Shown: positions 22,302-32,315, numbered from the stretch's first letter. The stretch is DNA of 64,000 nt from Falsochrobactrum ovis (GCF_003259955.1 NZ_QLMK01000001.1:186001-250000); one strand, 5' to 3'. The notes: generated from the sequence alone by a model not told the origin. Translations and numbers: made by a program.

Positions 22302-23288
22302 ATGTTTCGGTGGGGAATTCTTTCAACAGCCAAAATTGGTGTCACACAGGTTATTCCGGCGCTTTGCGCGTCTGAAAACGGCGTAGTGCATGCGATTGCA
22401 AGCCGTGATCACGCCCGGGCGCGTGCGGTGGCAGATCGCTTTGGCGCGCCTTTGGCTTTTGGTTCTTATGAAGAATTATTGGCCAGCGACGAGGTCGATG
22501 GTGTTTATATCCCGCTGCCAACCTCGCAGCATATTGAATGGACCTTGAAGGCTGCTCAGGCTGGTAAACATGTGCTGTGCGAAAAGCCTATTGCGCTAAA
22601 AGCAGAGGATATAGATCAGCTGATAAAGGCGCGCGATCAACATAAGGTTGTGATTTCGGAAGCCTTCATGGTCTATTACCACCCGCAATGGATCAAGCTG
22701 CGTGAGTTGATCGCCCAAGGCGCAATCGGCACGCTGCGCCATGTGCAGGGGGTGTTTTCCTATTTCAATGTCGATCCGGACAATATGCGCAACAGGCCGG
22801 ATCTTGGCGGCGGTGTTCTGCCGGATATTGGGGTCTATCCGACTGTTGTCACGCGTATGGTGACCGGCAAGGAACCCATATCGGTGCTGGCTCAGGTGGA
22901 ATATGACCCGAAATTTGGCACTGATCATTATGCCAATGTTTCGGCACGATTTGATGGATTTGATCTGAGTTTTTATGTCGCAACACAACTTGCTGGCCGT
23001 CAAACCATGGTTTTCCATGGGGACAAGGGCTATATCGAAGTGCATGCGCCGTTTAACACCGGCAAATATGGACATGGACGCATCACGCTCCACGATGTGG
23101 GTCACATGCAGCTCACCGAATGGTCTTTTAGCGATACAAACCACTATCAGCTACAGGCCGAAAGCTTTGTTCGCGCCGTAGAAGGAGAGGCCGTGGAACT
23201 GTTTACGCTGGAAAACTCTCGCGCCAATCAGAAGTTTATCGACGCGATCTATCGCGCCGGTCAAAATGGTGGTTTTACGGCTGTTTAA
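22302..23288 (+). CDS. Gfo/Idh/MocA-family oxidoreductase
   Basis: The 328-residue protein begins with a Rossmann NAD(P) domain ([10 protein letters not shown]) and has the family E-K-P-I-A motif (near residue 95) and the C-terminal dehydrogenase domain with [12 protein letters not shown]. Relatives act on sugars, inositols and other polyols; the substrate here is not known. The start at 22302 has GGAGG seven bases upstream; a 12-codon longer version starts inside the pheT terminator region. It stands alone between the pheT terminator and the dnaK promoter. Confidence 0.88.
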   Translation: MFRWGILSTAKIGVTQVIPALCASENGVVHAIASRDHARARAVADRFGAPLAFGSYEELLASDEVDGVYIPLPTSQHIEWTLKAAQAGKHVLCEKPIALKAEDIDQLIKARDQHKVVISEAFMVYYHPQWIKLRELIAQGAIGTLRHVQGVFSYFNVDPDNMRNRPDLGGGVLPDIGVYPTVVTRMVTGKEPISVLAQVEYDPKFGTDHYANVSARFDGFDLSFYVATQLAGRQTMVFHGDKGYIEVHAPFNTGKYGHGRITLHDVGHMQLTEWSFSDTNHYQLQAESFVRAVEGEAVELFTLENSRANQKFIDAIYRAGQNGGFTAV

Positions 23289-23352
23289 ACCGACCTGTAA
23301 GCATTACTGGGCAAAATTCTTCATTTGTCCGGTAGCTTATAGCACCTTGTGA

Positions 23353-23384
23353 CTTGCAGTGAAAAACTGCCTTTCTTATATACG
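23353..23384 (+). promoter_or_regulatory. RpoH (heat-shock) promoter of dnaK
   Basis: CTTG at 23353-23356 and CTTATATACG at 23375-23384 are separated by 18 bases. This matches every fixed position of the published alphaproteobacterial heat-shock consensus CTTG-N17/18-CYTATNTNNG. It lies about 145 bases before dnaK. A short palindrome (GCCTC and GAGGC) covers the expected start of transcription. Confidence 0.85.
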
Positions 23385-23529
23385 CCTCGCACGAGGCTTT
23401 GATGACAGGCTCGGCGGACCAGTTTTTGGTCCCCGTACCGCAACCTTGAAGCAAGCATTGTGAAACCGATAGGAGCCGCCTTGGAAACGCTCGGTAGAGG
23501 TTAGGGCGGTTTGCTGAATGGAGAGAAAT

Positions 23530-25440
23530 ATGGCTAAAGTTATTGGTATTGATCTGGGAACGACCAACTCCTGCGTCGCCGTTATGGACGGTCAGAACGC
23601 GAAGGTCATTGAGAATGCTGAAGGTGCGCGCACGACGCCATCTATCATCGCTTTTAGTGAAGGTGACGAACGTCTCGCTGGTCAGCCTGCGAAGCGTCAG
23701 GCTGTCACCAACCCTGAAGGCACGCTATTTGCTGTCAAGCGTCTGATTGGCCGCCGCTTTGATGATCCAATGGTCACCAAAGACAAGGATCTTGTTCCTT
23801 ACAAGATCGTAAAGGGCGACAATGGTGATGCTTGGGTAGAAGTTCACGGCAAGAAATATTCCCCATCACAGATTTCGGCGATGATCCTTCAGAAGATGAA
23901 GGAAACCGCAGAATCATATCTGGGTGAAACTGTTACCCAGGCCGTTATCACGGTTCCTGCTTACTTTAATGATGCTCAGCGTCAGGCAACCAAAGATGCC
24001 GGTCGTATCGCTGGTCTCGAAGTTCTGCGCATTATCAACGAACCAACGGCAGCAGCGCTCGCCTATGGTCTCGATAAGAGCGAAGGCAAGACCATTGCAG
24101 TCTATGACCTTGGCGGTGGTACATTTGACGTTTCGATCCTCGAAATCGGTGATGGCGTCTTTGAAGTGAAGTCGACCAATGGTGACACTTTCCTTGGCGG
24201 TGAAGACTTCGACATGCGTCTGGTCGAATATCTTGTTACCGAGTTCAAGAAGGAACAGGGCATCGATCTGAAAAACGATAAGCTTGCTCTGCAGCGCCTC
24301 AAAGAAGCTGCTGAAAAGGCCAAGATCGAACTGTCTTCTGCACAGCAGACCGAAATCAACCTGCCGTTCATCACCGCAGATCAGACTGGTCCAAAGCACC
24401 TTGCAATCAAATTGTCGCGTGCCAAGTTTGAAAGCCTCGTCGATGATTTCGTTCAGCGCACGATTGAGCCATGTAAAGCAGCTCTCAAGGACGCTGGCCT
24501 GAAGGCTGGTGAAATTGATGAAGTGGTGCTGGTCGGCGGTATGACCCGTATGCCTAAGATCCAGGAAGTGGTTAAAGCCTTCTTTGGTCGTGAACCGCAT
24601 AAGGGCGTCAACCCGGACGAAGTTGTTGCTATGGGTGCCGCAATTCAGGGTGGCGTATTGCAGGGCGACGTCAAGGACGTTCTCTTGCTCGACGTAACTC
24701 CGCTTTCACTCGGCATTGAAACGCTTGGTGGCGTATTCACCCGTCTGATTGATCGCAACACCACGATCCCGACCAAGAAATCGCAGACTTTCTCGACCGC
24801 TGAAGACAATCAGTCGGCTGTGACAATCCGCGTTTTCCAAGGTGAGCGCGAAATGGCGGCTGACAACAAGCTGCTCGGCCAGTTCGACCTCGTTGGTATT
24901 CCACCCGCACCACGCGGCGTTCCGCAGATCGAAGTGACATTTGACATCGACGCCAACGGTATTGTTAATGTGTCTGCTAAGGACAAAGGCACCGGCAAAG
25001 AACACCAGATCCGCATTCAGGCATCCGGTGGTCTTTCGGATGCTGACATTGAACAAATGGTCAAGGATGCCGAAGCCAATGCGGAAGCTGATAAAAAGCG
25101 CCGCGAAGCTGTCGAAGCCAAGAACCAGGGCGAAAGCCTCGTACATTCATCCGAAAAGTCGCTGGCTGAATATGGCGACAAGGTTTCGGCTGAAGACAAG
25201 AAGGCAATTGAGGATGCAATTGCAGCCCTCAAGACCTCGCTTGAAGGTGACGATGCTGATGACATCAAAGCCAAAACACAGGCTCTTGCTGAAGCTTCAA
25301 TGAAGCTTGGTCAGGCAATGTATGAGGCAGCACAGGCTTCAGAAGAAGCAGGTGCCGAAGGCAGCGAGCAGGCTTCGCCAAACGACGATGTTGTCGATGC
25401 CGATTACGAAGAAATCGACGACGATAAAAAGAAGTCGTAA
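23530..25440 (+). CDS. dnaK: Chaperone DnaK (Hsp70)
   Basis: The 636-residue Hsp70 has an ATPase domain starting G-I-D-L-G-T-T-N-S, the phosphate-2 motif D-L-G-G-G-T-F-D, the substrate-binding domain (about 390-505) and an acidic tail ending in D-D-D-K-K-K-S. It folds and protects proteins together with DnaJ and GrpE. The ATG at 23530 gives the standard M-A-K-V-I-G-I-D start; an upstream in-frame ATG at 23518 would add four residues. Expression is expected to be RpoH dependent. A GC-rich hairpin without a T-tract lies between it and dnaJ. Confidence 0.98.
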   Translation: MAKVIGIDLGTTNSCVAVMDGQNAKVIENAEGARTTPSIIAFSEGDERLAGQPAKRQAVTNPEGTLFAVKRLIGRRFDDPMVTKDKDLVPYKIVKGDNGDAWVEVHGKKYSPSQISAMILQKMKETAESYLGETVTQAVITVPAYFNDAQRQATKDAGRIAGLEVLRIINEPTAAALAYGLDKSEGKTIAVYDLGGGTFDVSILEIGDGVFEVKSTNGDTFLGGEDFDMRLVEYLVTEFKKEQGIDLKNDKLALQRLKEAAEKAKIELSSAQQTEINLPFITADQTGPKHLAIKLSRAKFESLVDDFVQRTIEPCKAALKDAGLKAGEIDEVVLVGGMTRMPKIQEVVKAFFGREPHKGVNPDEVVAMGAAIQGGVLQGDVKDVLLLDVTPLSLGIETLGGVFTRLIDRNTTIPTKKSQTFSTAEDNQSAVTIRVFQGEREMAADNKLLGQFDLVGIPPAPRGVPQIEVTFDIDANGIVNVSAKDKGTGKEHQIRIQASGGLSDADIEQMVKDAEANAEADKKRREAVEAKNQGESLVHSSEKSLAEYGDKVSAEDKKAIEDAIAALKTSLEGDDADDIKAKTQALAEASMKLGQAMYEAAQASEEAGAEGSEQASPNDDVVDADYEEIDDDKKKS

Positions 25441-25458
25441 GCCTTGTCCGTAAAGCTC

Positions 25459-25482
25459 AAGCCCGGGGTAATTCCCGGGCTT
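25459..25482 (+). other. Hairpin between dnaK and dnaJ
   Basis: AAGCCCGGG and CCCGGGCTT form a nine-base-pair stem around GTAATT, but CTGCGG follows instead of a T run. It may act as an RNA-stability element or partial attenuator that keeps dnaJ below dnaK; that role is inferred. Confidence 0.6.
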
Positions 25483-25622
25483 CTGCGGCCTTTCGGGACG
25501 GTTGAACCGGACGGACAAAAAGATACAGTCCAGCAGTATCGCCTTAGGCATATGCTGCAACAGTCAGGACCGTGGAACCGCGACCCGGTATGGGGCGATC
25601 CAGCCGTCGGGATAACGAACTG

Positions 25623-26756
25623 ATGAAAATCGACTATTATGAAGCTCTGGGTGTAGAAAGAACAGCAGACGAAAAAACGCTGAAATCGGCGTTTCGCAAG
25701 CTGGCTATGCAATATCACCCAGACCGCAATCCGAATGATCCGGAAGCGGAACGCAAATTCAAGGAAATCGGCGAAGCTTATGAGACGCTGAAAGACCCGC
25801 AAAAACGCGCAGCCTATGATCGCTTTGGCCATGCAGCTTTTGAAAATGGCGGCATGGGCGGCGGATTTGGCGCTGGCGGCTTTGGTGGTGCTGGCGGATT
25901 TGCCGATATTTTCGAAGATATTTTTGGCGAGATGATGGGTGGCGGTCGCCGCCGCTCCGGTGGCCGCGAACGTGGCGCAGATCTGCGCTACAATATGGAA
26001 GTCACCCTTGAGGAAGCGTTTACCGGTAAGGCCGCTCAAATCCGCGTGCCCACATCCATCACCTGTGATGAATGCACAGGGTCAGGCGCCAAGCCCGGTT
26101 CACAGCCGACAACCTGTACCACTTGTGGTGGTATTGGCCGTGTCCGCGCCTCGCAAGGCTTTTTCTCGGTGGAGCGTACCTGCCCAACCTGTAATGGTCG
26201 GGGAGAGATCATCAAGGATCCTTGCGAAAAATGTCACGGTCAGGGCCGTGTTACGCAGGAGCGCACGCTTTCTGTCAATATTCCGGCGGGAATTGAAGAT
26301 GGAACCCGTATCCGTCTGGCAGGCGAGGGCGAAGCGGGATCGCGCGGCGGACCATCGGGAGATCTTTATATCTTCCTTTCCATCAAGCCGCATGAATTCT
26401 TTCAGCGCGATGGCGCCGACCTTTATTGCAAAGTGCCGATCTCAATGACAACTGCCGCACTGGGCGGTCAATTCGAGGTTTCGACACTTGATGGCACTCA
26501 GACCCGGGTGAAAGTTCCGGAAGGGACGCAAAATGCCCGCCAGTTCCGTCTGAGGGGCAAGGGCATGCCAGTGCTGCGTCAATCAGCTTTTGGTGATCTC
26601 TATATCCAAATCGATATTGAGACACCGCAAAATCTCTCCAAACGACAGCGCGAGCTGCTTGAGGAGTTCGAAGCGCTCTCTTCCAAAGAGAATAGCCCCA
26701 AATCTGCGGGTTTCTTCGCTCGGATGAAAGATTTTTTTGAAGGTATCGGCGATTAA
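25623..26756 (+). CDS. dnaJ: Chaperone DnaJ (Hsp40)
   Basis: The 377-residue type I DnaJ has the J domain with H-P-D (about residues 33-35), a Gly/Phe-rich linker (about 75-105), four zinc-finger repeats ([32 protein letters not shown]) and the C-terminal substrate domains. It stimulates DnaK ATPase. The start at 25623 gives [11 protein letters not shown]; the 17 codons upstream in frame are not part of the family. A terminator overlaps the stop codon. Confidence 0.98.
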   Translation: MKIDYYEALGVERTADEKTLKSAFRKLAMQYHPDRNPNDPEAERKFKEIGEAYETLKDPQKRAAYDRFGHAAFENGGMGGGFGAGGFGGAGGFADIFEDIFGEMMGGGRRRSGGRERGADLRYNMEVTLEEAFTGKAAQIRVPTSITCDECTGSGAKPGSQPTTCTTCGGIGRVRASQGFFSVERTCPTCNGRGEIIKDPCEKCHGQGRVTQERTLSVNIPAGIEDGTRIRLAGEGEAGSRGGPSGDLYIFLSIKPHEFFQRDGADLYCKVPISMTTAALGGQFEVSTLDGTQTRVKVPEGTQNARQFRLRGKGMPVLRQSAFGDLYIQIDIETPQNLSKRQRELLEEFEALSSKENSPKSAGFFARMKDFFEGIGD

Positions 26757-26790
26757 AGGGGGAGCCGAAAGGCTTCCCCTTTGCTTTTGC
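26755..26790 (+). terminator. Intrinsic terminator after dnaJ
   Basis: AAAGGGG and AGCC pair with GGCT and CCCCTTT around GAAA, with one bulged pair, followed by GCTTTTGCTTC. The stem begins within the dnaJ stop codon. Confidence 0.8.
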
Positions 26791-26861
26791 TTCTTTCTGT
26801 CTTGCTTCGAGCCCTAAACGCGGCATAGAGTTGTTTAATAACGACAAAGGGAGCGTAGAGA

Positions 26862-27461
26862 ATGGCAGGACTGCTCGCCAAAAAATTGGCCGCGAAATTC
26901 GATGAAGAAATCCGTTTTTTCAAAGGTTGGATCGATGGGCCAAAGGCTGTAGGTGCAATTTTACCAACCAGTTCTGTTACCGCACGGCGAATGGCGAGCG
27001 TTATAGACACTGAATCAGGATTGCCGGTGCTGGAATTGGGGCCGGGAACCGGCGTCATTACAAAAGCCATTCTCAATCACGGCGTAAAACCCGCCGATCT
27101 CTATTCGATTGAATATTCTCAAGATTTTACCGATCACCTGCGCAGAAATTTTCCTGATGTGAACATTCTTCAAGGTGATGCATTCGATATTGATACGGCA
27201 CTGGGCGACAAAGCGCATTTGCAATTTGATAGCATTATTTCCGCTGTTCCCATGCTTAATTTTCCGGTGGACCGTCGCGTCTGGCTGGTTGAAAATCTGC
27301 TGGCCCGGATGCCACAAGGGCGGCCGTTAATTCAAATCACCTATGGCCCAAGACCACCGGTTCCCGCAGGCAAGGGTAATTACGCTGTGCAACATTTTGA
27401 ATTTGTCGTCCGCAATGTCCCGCCAGCGCAACTTTGGATCTATCGCAGCGTGCAGGTCTGA
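26862..27461 (+). CDS. pmtA: Phospholipid N-methyltransferase (PmtA-like)
   Basis: The 199-residue SAM-dependent methyltransferase has the opening F-F-K-G-W-I-D-G-P-K-A-V-G-A-I-L-P-T-S and motif I L-E-L-G-P-G-T-G, both typical of the rhizobial PmtA family, which methylates phosphatidylethanolamine to phosphatidylcholine at the membrane. The place after dnaJ is the same as in Brucella. A general RNA-adenine-type methyltransferase is less likely because the N-terminal pattern fits PmtA. It lies alone between the dnaJ terminator and pyrF. Confidence 0.82.
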   Translation: MAGLLAKKLAAKFDEEIRFFKGWIDGPKAVGAILPTSSVTARRMASVIDTESGLPVLELGPGTGVITKAILNHGVKPADLYSIEYSQDFTDHLRRNFPDVNILQGDAFDIDTALGDKAHLQFDSIISAVPMLNFPVDRRVWLVENLLARMPQGRPLIQITYGPRPPVPAGKGNYAVQHFEFVVRNVPPAQLWIYRSVQV

Positions 27462-27657
27462 TTAAGACTTTCTGATATGAGCGCGCGGCAGACGAACCAC
27501 TAATTCCCACTATATCCGCCGAAATACCTATTTATTTTTTGAATAAGAATATCTGGGCATCTTTCGTCGGCCAGCCTGTTATGCGAAAAGAGAAAACTTT
27601 GTGATTTAAAGCGCCTTCCGCTCCGCGGTGGTGTCGCTCTGCGGTTGAGAGATATTC

Positions 27658-28356
27658 ATGATAACGACAGAATTGCGCGATCGTCTGATCGTCGGCCTCG
27701 ACGTGCCCACCATCGCTGATGCGGAAAAACTGGTTGAGCAACTTGGCGATACAGTTTCGTTTTACAAAATCGGCTATCAGCTTGTCTTTGCAGGCGGGCT
27801 GGATTTTGCACGGCAACTGATTGAGGCTAAGAAAAAAGTCTTTCTCGATATGAAGCTGCTTGATATTGACAACACCATCGCTAAGGGCGTGGAAAATGTC
27901 GCTAAAATGGGCGTTTCTATGTTGACCCTGCACGCATATCCCAAAGCAATGCGCGCGGCAGTGGAGGCCGCCGCCGGCTCAGAGCTTTGCCTGCTGGGAG
28001 TAACGGTTCTTACCTCCATGGATGACGCTGATCTGCGCGAGGCAGGTTACCTTGATACGCCAGAGAAACTGGTACTTAAGCGCGGGCAACAAGCACGCGA
28101 TGCAGGCATGGGCGGTATCGTGGCATCGGCTGTGGAAGCATCAGCCATTCGCCAGACAATTGGCAATGAAATGGCAGTGGTAACACCCGGTATTCGCCCT
28201 GCTGGTGCGGAAAAAGGTGATCAGAAGCGGGTTATGACACCCGCAGACGCTTTGAAAGCTGGTGCAAGCCATCTTGTGGTGGCGCGCCCAATCGTGGCAG
28301 CATCGGATTGCAAGGCGGCAGCGCAAGCAATTCTTGCAGAAATGCAATCTGCCTGA
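27658..28356 (+). CDS. pyrF: Orotidine 5'-phosphate decarboxylase
   Basis: The 232-residue TIM barrel catalyses the last step of UMP synthesis. The catalytic D-x-K-x-x-D is seen in [11 protein letters not shown], and the phosphate-binding P-G-I-R-P near residue 180. Length and order are normal. The start ATG at 27658 follows GAGAG. The next gene, a DUF1330 protein, begins 20 bases later and is probably co-transcribed. Confidence 0.97.
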   Translation: MITTELRDRLIVGLDVPTIADAEKLVEQLGDTVSFYKIGYQLVFAGGLDFARQLIEAKKKVFLDMKLLDIDNTIAKGVENVAKMGVSMLTLHAYPKAMRAAVEAAAGSELCLLGVTVLTSMDDADLREAGYLDTPEKLVLKRGQQARDAGMGGIVASAVEASAIRQTIGNEMAVVTPGIRPAGAEKGDQKRVMTPADALKAGASHLVVARPIVAASDCKAAAQAILAEMQSA

Positions 28357-28376
28357 CAGTCAGAAACGGAGGAAAT

Positions 28377-28664
28377 ATGACAAAAGCCTATTGGATCGCA
28401 CGGGTCGATGTTCGCGATGCGGAGCGCTATAAGGATTACGTCTCAACAGCCAAGCCCGCCTTTGAGCGGTTCGGCGCAAAATTCATCGCTCGGGGCGGCG
28501 CCGCCGAAGCTGTGGAAGGGCAAGGCCGGGCGCGTAATGTAATTATCGAGTTCGAATCCATGCAACACGCGCTCGACTGCTATAATTCTGACGAATATCA
28601 GGCTGCAAAAGCCATACGCCAGACCGTAGCAGATGGTGAGATTGTCATTGTTGAAGGCATCTAA
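28377..28664 (+). CDS. DUF1330 protein
   Basis: The 95-residue protein has the DUF1330 pattern: A-Y-W-I-A-R-V-D-V near the start, Y-V-S-T-A-K-P-A-F and G-G in the middle, and N-V-I-I-E-F-E-S. The fold is a dimeric alpha-beta ferredoxin-like barrel; function is unknown. GGAGGAAAT gives a strong binding site just before the ATG. It follows pyrF closely, a pairing seen in related genomes but without a known reason. Confidence 0.88.
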   Translation: MTKAYWIARVDVRDAERYKDYVSTAKPAFERFGAKFIARGGAAEAVEGQGRARNVIIEFESMQHALDCYNSDEYQAAKAIRQTVADGEIVIVEGI

Positions 28665-28685
28665 ATCCGCATAATGAGATAGTAT

Positions 28686-28718
28686 ACGCCCTGCGAGGTT
28701 TTCACCGGGGCGTTTTCA
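28686..28718 (+). terminator. Possible terminator after the pyrF-DUF1330 unit
   Basis: ACGCCC and GGGCGT form an outer stem with an inner GGT/ACC pair around TTTC, followed by only TTTC. A second weaker inverted repeat (ATCCGG and CCGGAT) follows directly. Confidence 0.5.
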
Positions 28719-28819
28719 TCCGGATCGGACCGACCGGATGCAGTTTGTTTTACGTAATCCTGTTACACTCCATGCGGAATATGTTCTAAGTTTCGGAAAA
28801 TCCGAATCGCGAGGAAAGC

Positions 28820-29761
28820 ATGGCTCTTAAAGTTGCGGTCCAGATGGACCATATCAGCACCGTCAATATTGCGGGCGACACCTCATTTGCACTTTCACTT
28901 GAAGCACAAAAGCGCGGATACGAGCTTTATCACTACACCCCAGATCGCCTTTCAATGCGCGATGGTGTTGTAACCGCAAAGATTGAGCAAATGCAGGTCC
29001 GCGACATTGAGGGTGATCATTATACCCTTGGCGAGCCTGTGCGCCGCGATCTATCCGAGATGGATGTGGTCCTGATAAGGCAGGATCCGCCATTCGACAT
29101 GAATTACATCACCAATACCCATATGTTGGAACGTATCCAGCCAAAAACACTTGTGGTGAATGATCCTGCCTGGGTACGTAACAGCCCAGAAAAGATTTTT
29201 GTGACCGAATTTGCCGATCTGATGCCCGAAACACTGATCACGAAAGATCCGCAGGAAGTCCTCGATTTCCGCCGCGAATTTGGCGATATCATCCTGAAGC
29301 CGCTTTATGGCAATGGCGGCGCAGGCGTGTTTCATCTCGCCGATGGCGATCGCAATCTCACCTCATTGCTCGAAATGTTCGAGCAGCTTTTCCGTGAGCC
29401 TTTCATCGCCCAACGCTATTTAAAAGATGTTCGGGCGGGCGATAAGCGTATTATCTTGATTGATGGTGAACCGGTGGGTGCGATCAATCGTGTACCATCG
29501 GAAACCGATGCGCGTTCCAATATGCATGTCGGCGGACGGGCCGAGCCAACCAAATTGACAGCGCGTGAACGCGAAATTTGTGACCGCATTGGACCTTCGC
29601 TGAGAGAGCGCGGCTTCATTCTGGTGGGCATTGATGTGATCGGTGATTATATGACCGAAATCAATGTGACCTCTCCCACCGGAATTCGTGAGATCGAGCG
29701 TTTTGATGGAACCAATGTCGCAGCCCTGTTCTGGGATGCGGTCGAAGCCAAACGGCAATAA
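28820..29761 (+). CDS. gshB: Glutathione synthetase
   Basis: The 313-residue ATP-grasp enzyme joins gamma-glutamylcysteine with glycine. Family features are Q-M-D-H-I near the start, [10 protein letters not shown], the ATP-grasp loop [11 protein letters not shown] and the closing [16 protein letters not shown] lies six bases before the ATG. It is monocistronic, ending in a clear terminator. Confidence 0.97.
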   Translation: MALKVAVQMDHISTVNIAGDTSFALSLEAQKRGYELYHYTPDRLSMRDGVVTAKIEQMQVRDIEGDHYTLGEPVRRDLSEMDVVLIRQDPPFDMNYITNTHMLERIQPKTLVVNDPAWVRNSPEKIFVTEFADLMPETLITKDPQEVLDFRREFGDIILKPLYGNGGAGVFHLADGDRNLTSLLEMFEQLFREPFIAQRYLKDVRAGDKRIILIDGEPVGAINRVPSETDARSNMHVGGRAEPTKLTAREREICDRIGPSLRERGFILVGIDVIGDYMTEINVTSPTGIREIERFDGTNVAALFWDAVEAKRQ

Positions 29762-29809
29762 CGCGACAACGCGACGCTCTTTCGCGCATCTATCCAAAGA
29801 TAGTTTTCA

Positions 29810-29845
29810 GCATTCCCGGTTATTTTCGGGAATGCGTTATTTTGT
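29810..29845 (+). terminator. Intrinsic terminator after gshB
   Basis: GCATTCCCG (29810-29818) and CGGGAATGC (29827-29835) form a perfect nine-base-pair stem, followed by GTTATTTTGTT. Confidence 0.8.
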
Positions 29846-29858
29846 TCTGGGATCGTTC

Positions 29859-29888
29859 TTGCTTGTCTGCCCATTAAATGGTTATTAT
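29859..29888 (+). promoter_or_regulatory. Candidate promoter of the yifB/comM gene
   Basis: TTGCTT (29859-29864) and TATTAT (29883-29888) are separated by 18 bases. The start codon lies 60 bases further on. Confidence 0.45.
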
Positions 29889-29947
29889 CGGTGGGTGTAG
29901 AGAGCATTTCTCACTTTTGAGATGTGCTGCGTGGCAAGCGGGGGCTC

Positions 29948-31480
29948 ATGGTCGCGCGGGTTGGAACAGTTGCCTTTCAGGGCATAGAAGCGGTGCTGGT
30001 TGACGTACAAGTCATGGTGGCGCCGGGGAAAATGGGCATGTCGATTGTCGGTCTGCCCGATAAAGCCGTGGCTGAAAGCCGGGAACGGGTACAGGCGGCG
30101 CTTCACGCATCTGGACTTTCCATGCCCGCCAAGCGTGTGACGGTAAATCTTGCACCGGCTGATCTGCCTAAGGAAGGTTCGCATTACGATCTTCCAATTG
30201 CGGTAGGGCTGATGGCTGCGATGGGCGCCATTCCGGCTGACGCAATTCAATCCTATCTTGTGCTTGGTGAATTATCGCTGGATGGGTCTATTACTGCGGT
30301 AGCAGGCGTATTACCGGCGGCAATTGGCGCCAATAGGCAAGAAAAGGGATTGATCTGTCCACATGCTTGCGGACCAGAAGCGGCATGGGCAGGCGCAAAT
30401 ATCGATATAATTGCGCCACGCAGCCTGATTGCGTTGGCCAATCATTTCAAAGGCACCCAAGTCCTGACCCCGCCAGAACCTTCCAGAAAAACAGTGAACG
30501 ACACGCTGCTGGACCTTGCGGAAATCAAAGGACAGGAAACCGCCAAACGCGCACTCGAAATTGCTGCTGCCGGAAATCACAATCTACTGCTGGTAGGTCC
30601 ACCCGGATCGGGCAAATCAATGCTCGCCCAAAGGCTGCCCTCAATCCTTCCTCCGCTTACACCCCGTGAATTGCTGGATGTATCGATGATTGCTTCGATT
30701 GCGGGTGAATTATCGGGCGGTAAACTATCGGATACGCGCCCATTCCGAGCACCGCACCATTCAGCTTCCATGGCGGCAATGGTGGGGGGCGGATTGCGTG
30801 CGCGACCAGGCGAAGTGTCTCTTGCCCATAATGGGGTTTTGTTTCTTGATGAATTTCCCGAATTTTCGCCCCAGGTTTTAGATTCTCTGCGCCAGCCGAT
30901 TGAGACAGGCGAATGTATGATCGCCCGGGTTAATCACCGCACAACTTATCCCGCGCGTTTTCAACTCATCGCTGCCATGAATCCCTGTCGATGTGGCTTG
31001 GCCGGAGAGCCGGGCCATAGTTGTGCACGGGGACCGCGCTGCCAAAGCGATTATCAAGCGCGAATTTCTGGCCCTTTATTGGACAGAATTGATCTTAGAG
31101 TTGATATGCCTGCGATTTCGGCGATGGACCTGATCAAGCCAGCTGCATCGGAAAAAAGCGAGAGCGTCGCAAAACGCGTGGCACGTGCGCGTGCTATTCA
31201 ATCGGCCCGGTATGAAGCACTCGGCCTCGATTCTTCCATGACCAATGCACAATGTGCGGCCAATCTGATTGAGGAAGTCGCCCGGCCCGATGCGGATGGT
31301 TTAAGACTATTGCAGGACGCCAGCGAACGGATGCGCTTTTCTGCACGCGCCTATCATCGCATTTTAAAAGTGGCGCGAACGCTTGCTGATCTGGATGGAG
31401 CAGAAAAAGTTGGCCGCCTTCACCTTGCCAGCGCTATTTCCTATCGCAATGGCGCAGATCGTTTAATCGTCTCAGCTTAA
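29948..31480 (+). CDS. YifB/ComM-family AAA+ ATPase (Mg-chelatase-like)
   Basis: The 510-residue protein has an N-terminal ChlI-like domain (A-F-Q-G-I-E-A), Walker A G-P-P-G-S-G-K-S at about residues 217-224, the sensor region with N-P-C-x-C-G, and a C-terminal Mg-chelatase helical domain. The ComM branch drives branch migration during natural transformation in Vibrio and Haemophilus. The ATG at 29948 starts the conserved V-A-R-V-G-T-V-A; an upstream start at 29924 would add eight residues. A (GAGGGC)9 repeat lies 40 bases beyond the stop. Confidence 0.93.
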   Translation: MVARVGTVAFQGIEAVLVDVQVMVAPGKMGMSIVGLPDKAVAESRERVQAALHASGLSMPAKRVTVNLAPADLPKEGSHYDLPIAVGLMAAMGAIPADAIQSYLVLGELSLDGSITAVAGVLPAAIGANRQEKGLICPHACGPEAAWAGANIDIIAPRSLIALANHFKGTQVLTPPEPSRKTVNDTLLDLAEIKGQETAKRALEIAAAGNHNLLLVGPPGSGKSMLAQRLPSILPPLTPRELLDVSMIASIAGELSGGKLSDTRPFRAPHHSASMAAMVGGGLRARPGEVSLAHNGVLFLDEFPEFSPQVLDSLRQPIETGECMIARVNHRTTYPARFQLIAAMNPCRCGLAGEPGHSCARGPRCQSDYQARISGPLLDRIDLRVDMPAISAMDLIKPAASEKSESVAKRVARARAIQSARYEALGLDSSMTNAQCAANLIEEVARPDADGLRLLQDASERMRFSARAYHRILKVARTLADLDGAEKVGRLHLASAISYRNGADRLIVSA

Positions 31481-31520
31481 ATTTAAGGTTTGACTCAAGC
31501 TTTAAACTTCAGACTTTTTC

Positions 31521-31577
31521 GAGGGCGAGGGCGAGGGCGAGGGCGAGGGCGAGGGCGAGGGCGAGGGCGAGGGCGAG
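31521..31577. repeat. Hexamer tandem repeat (GAGGGC)9 with G-quadruplex potential
   Basis: Nine exact copies of GAGGGC (31521-31574) plus a partial copy. On the plus strand this gives nine GGG tracts spaced by CGA, an ideal G-quadruplex pattern. The array lies in the gap between two convergent genes, outside any supported coding region. A short palindrome GCGAGA-G-TCTCGC (31573-31585) closes it. Confidence 0.97.
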
Positions 31578-31589
31578 AGTCTCGCGGGT

Positions 31590-32213
31590 TTAATCCACCG
31601 ATCCAACCAAAAGATTGTCCAATACTTCAATATCGACCCAGCGACCGCTATGGGAAGCAGATTGGCGCTTGAGAAATGTATAATCTGATTCATCCCAGCG
31701 CATAACTTTATCGGTCAGATTATCCAAAATGAAATCACCATGATCTGTGCGAACGGTGAGGACTGCATGGCCTTCGCCATCGGGCTTGCGTACCACCGTG
31801 ATCAATAGATCAGTCATCGGGATGCCGGCCTTAGCCAATTCACGCTGCTTAAGAAGCACATAATCTTCGCAATCTCCGACGCTGGTCGGATAGGCCCAAT
31901 ATTCCTCAACCCCGTATATTTCCAAATCGGTCATTGGCTGAATACGTTCATTGACCGAATGGTTGATTTCAACAATCTTTTGCCAATTGTCGATATTGAG
32001 CGCCAGCGGACGCGTATTGCGGCTTATAATATTGCACTCACGCGCTTCACGTTTGCAAAATTCGTAATGGCCGATCGGCTGAGATGTCAGTTTGCTCGTA
32101 TGCATATAGGCGCTGGTGGAAGCTGCATCGGCGGCAAAGCTTGTGAAAAGAGCCGCAGCACCCAAACCAACAGCAACAACAAAATTTTTAGCCGAGCGAA
32201 CTACGCAATACAT
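31590..32213 (-). CDS. Bacterial transglutaminase-like cysteine peptidase (BTLCP, C93), secreted
   Basis: The 207-residue protein starts with a signal peptide (hydrophobic V-A-V-G-L-G-A-A-A-L-F and an A-D-A-A cleavage region near residue 31). The mature part has the catalytic Cys in V-G-D-C-E-D-Y, the His in G-H-A-V-L-T-V-R and the Asp in L-D-N-L. These define the PF06035 family, periplasmic peptidases whose relative LapG cleaves surface adhesins. Unlike LapG no partner (LapD) is nearby. The ATG at 32213 is preferred; 14 codons upstream are unsupported. Two CtrA-like boxes lie upstream. Confidence 0.88.
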   Translation of the reverse strand: MYCVVRSAKNFVVAVGLGAAALFTSFAADAASTSAYMHTSKLTSQPIGHYEFCKREARECNIISRNTRPLALNIDNWQKIVEINHSVNERIQPMTDLEIYGVEEYWAYPTSVGDCEDYVLLKQRELAKAGIPMTDLLITVVRKPDGEGHAVLTVRTDHGDFILDNLTDKVMRWDESDYTFLKRQSASHSGRWVDIEVLDNLLVGSVD

Positions 32214-32248
32214 ACTCAACGCCTTTTTCACTGCCCGACGGGCACTTC

Positions 32249-32263
32249 TTAACAAAAAGTTAA
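32249..32263. promoter_or_regulatory. CtrA-type box TTAA-N7-TTAA (proximal, peptidase gene)
   Basis: TTAA (32249-32252), seven bases CAAAAAG, TTAA (32260-32263), an exact match to the CtrA half-site spacing. It overlaps the proposed -10 of the minus-strand peptidase gene, so CtrA binding here could repress. Confidence 0.65.
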
Positions 32264-32286
32264 TGTAGAATTGGGGCTTAAGTCAA
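32258..32286 (-). promoter_or_regulatory. Candidate promoter of the BTLCP peptidase gene
   Basis: On the minus strand TTGACT (32286 down to 32281) and TTAACT (32263 down to 32258) are separated by 17 bases. CtrA-like boxes lie at the -10 and about 30 bases upstream of the -35. Confidence 0.45.
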
Positions 32287-32315
32287 TTCGGCGCGCTGTT
32301 TCCGCGCCCAACTTC

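Noticed and set aside
29874-29888. TTAA-N7-TTAT near the yifB promoter considered as a CtrA box
   Set aside because: One mismatch in the second half-site; not better than chance in AT-rich DNA.
31490-31693. Open frames through the GAGGGC repeat giving Arg-Gly or Ser-Pro runs
   Set aside because: They arise from the hexamer repeat itself, lack binding sites, and one overlaps the BTLCP gene in another frame.
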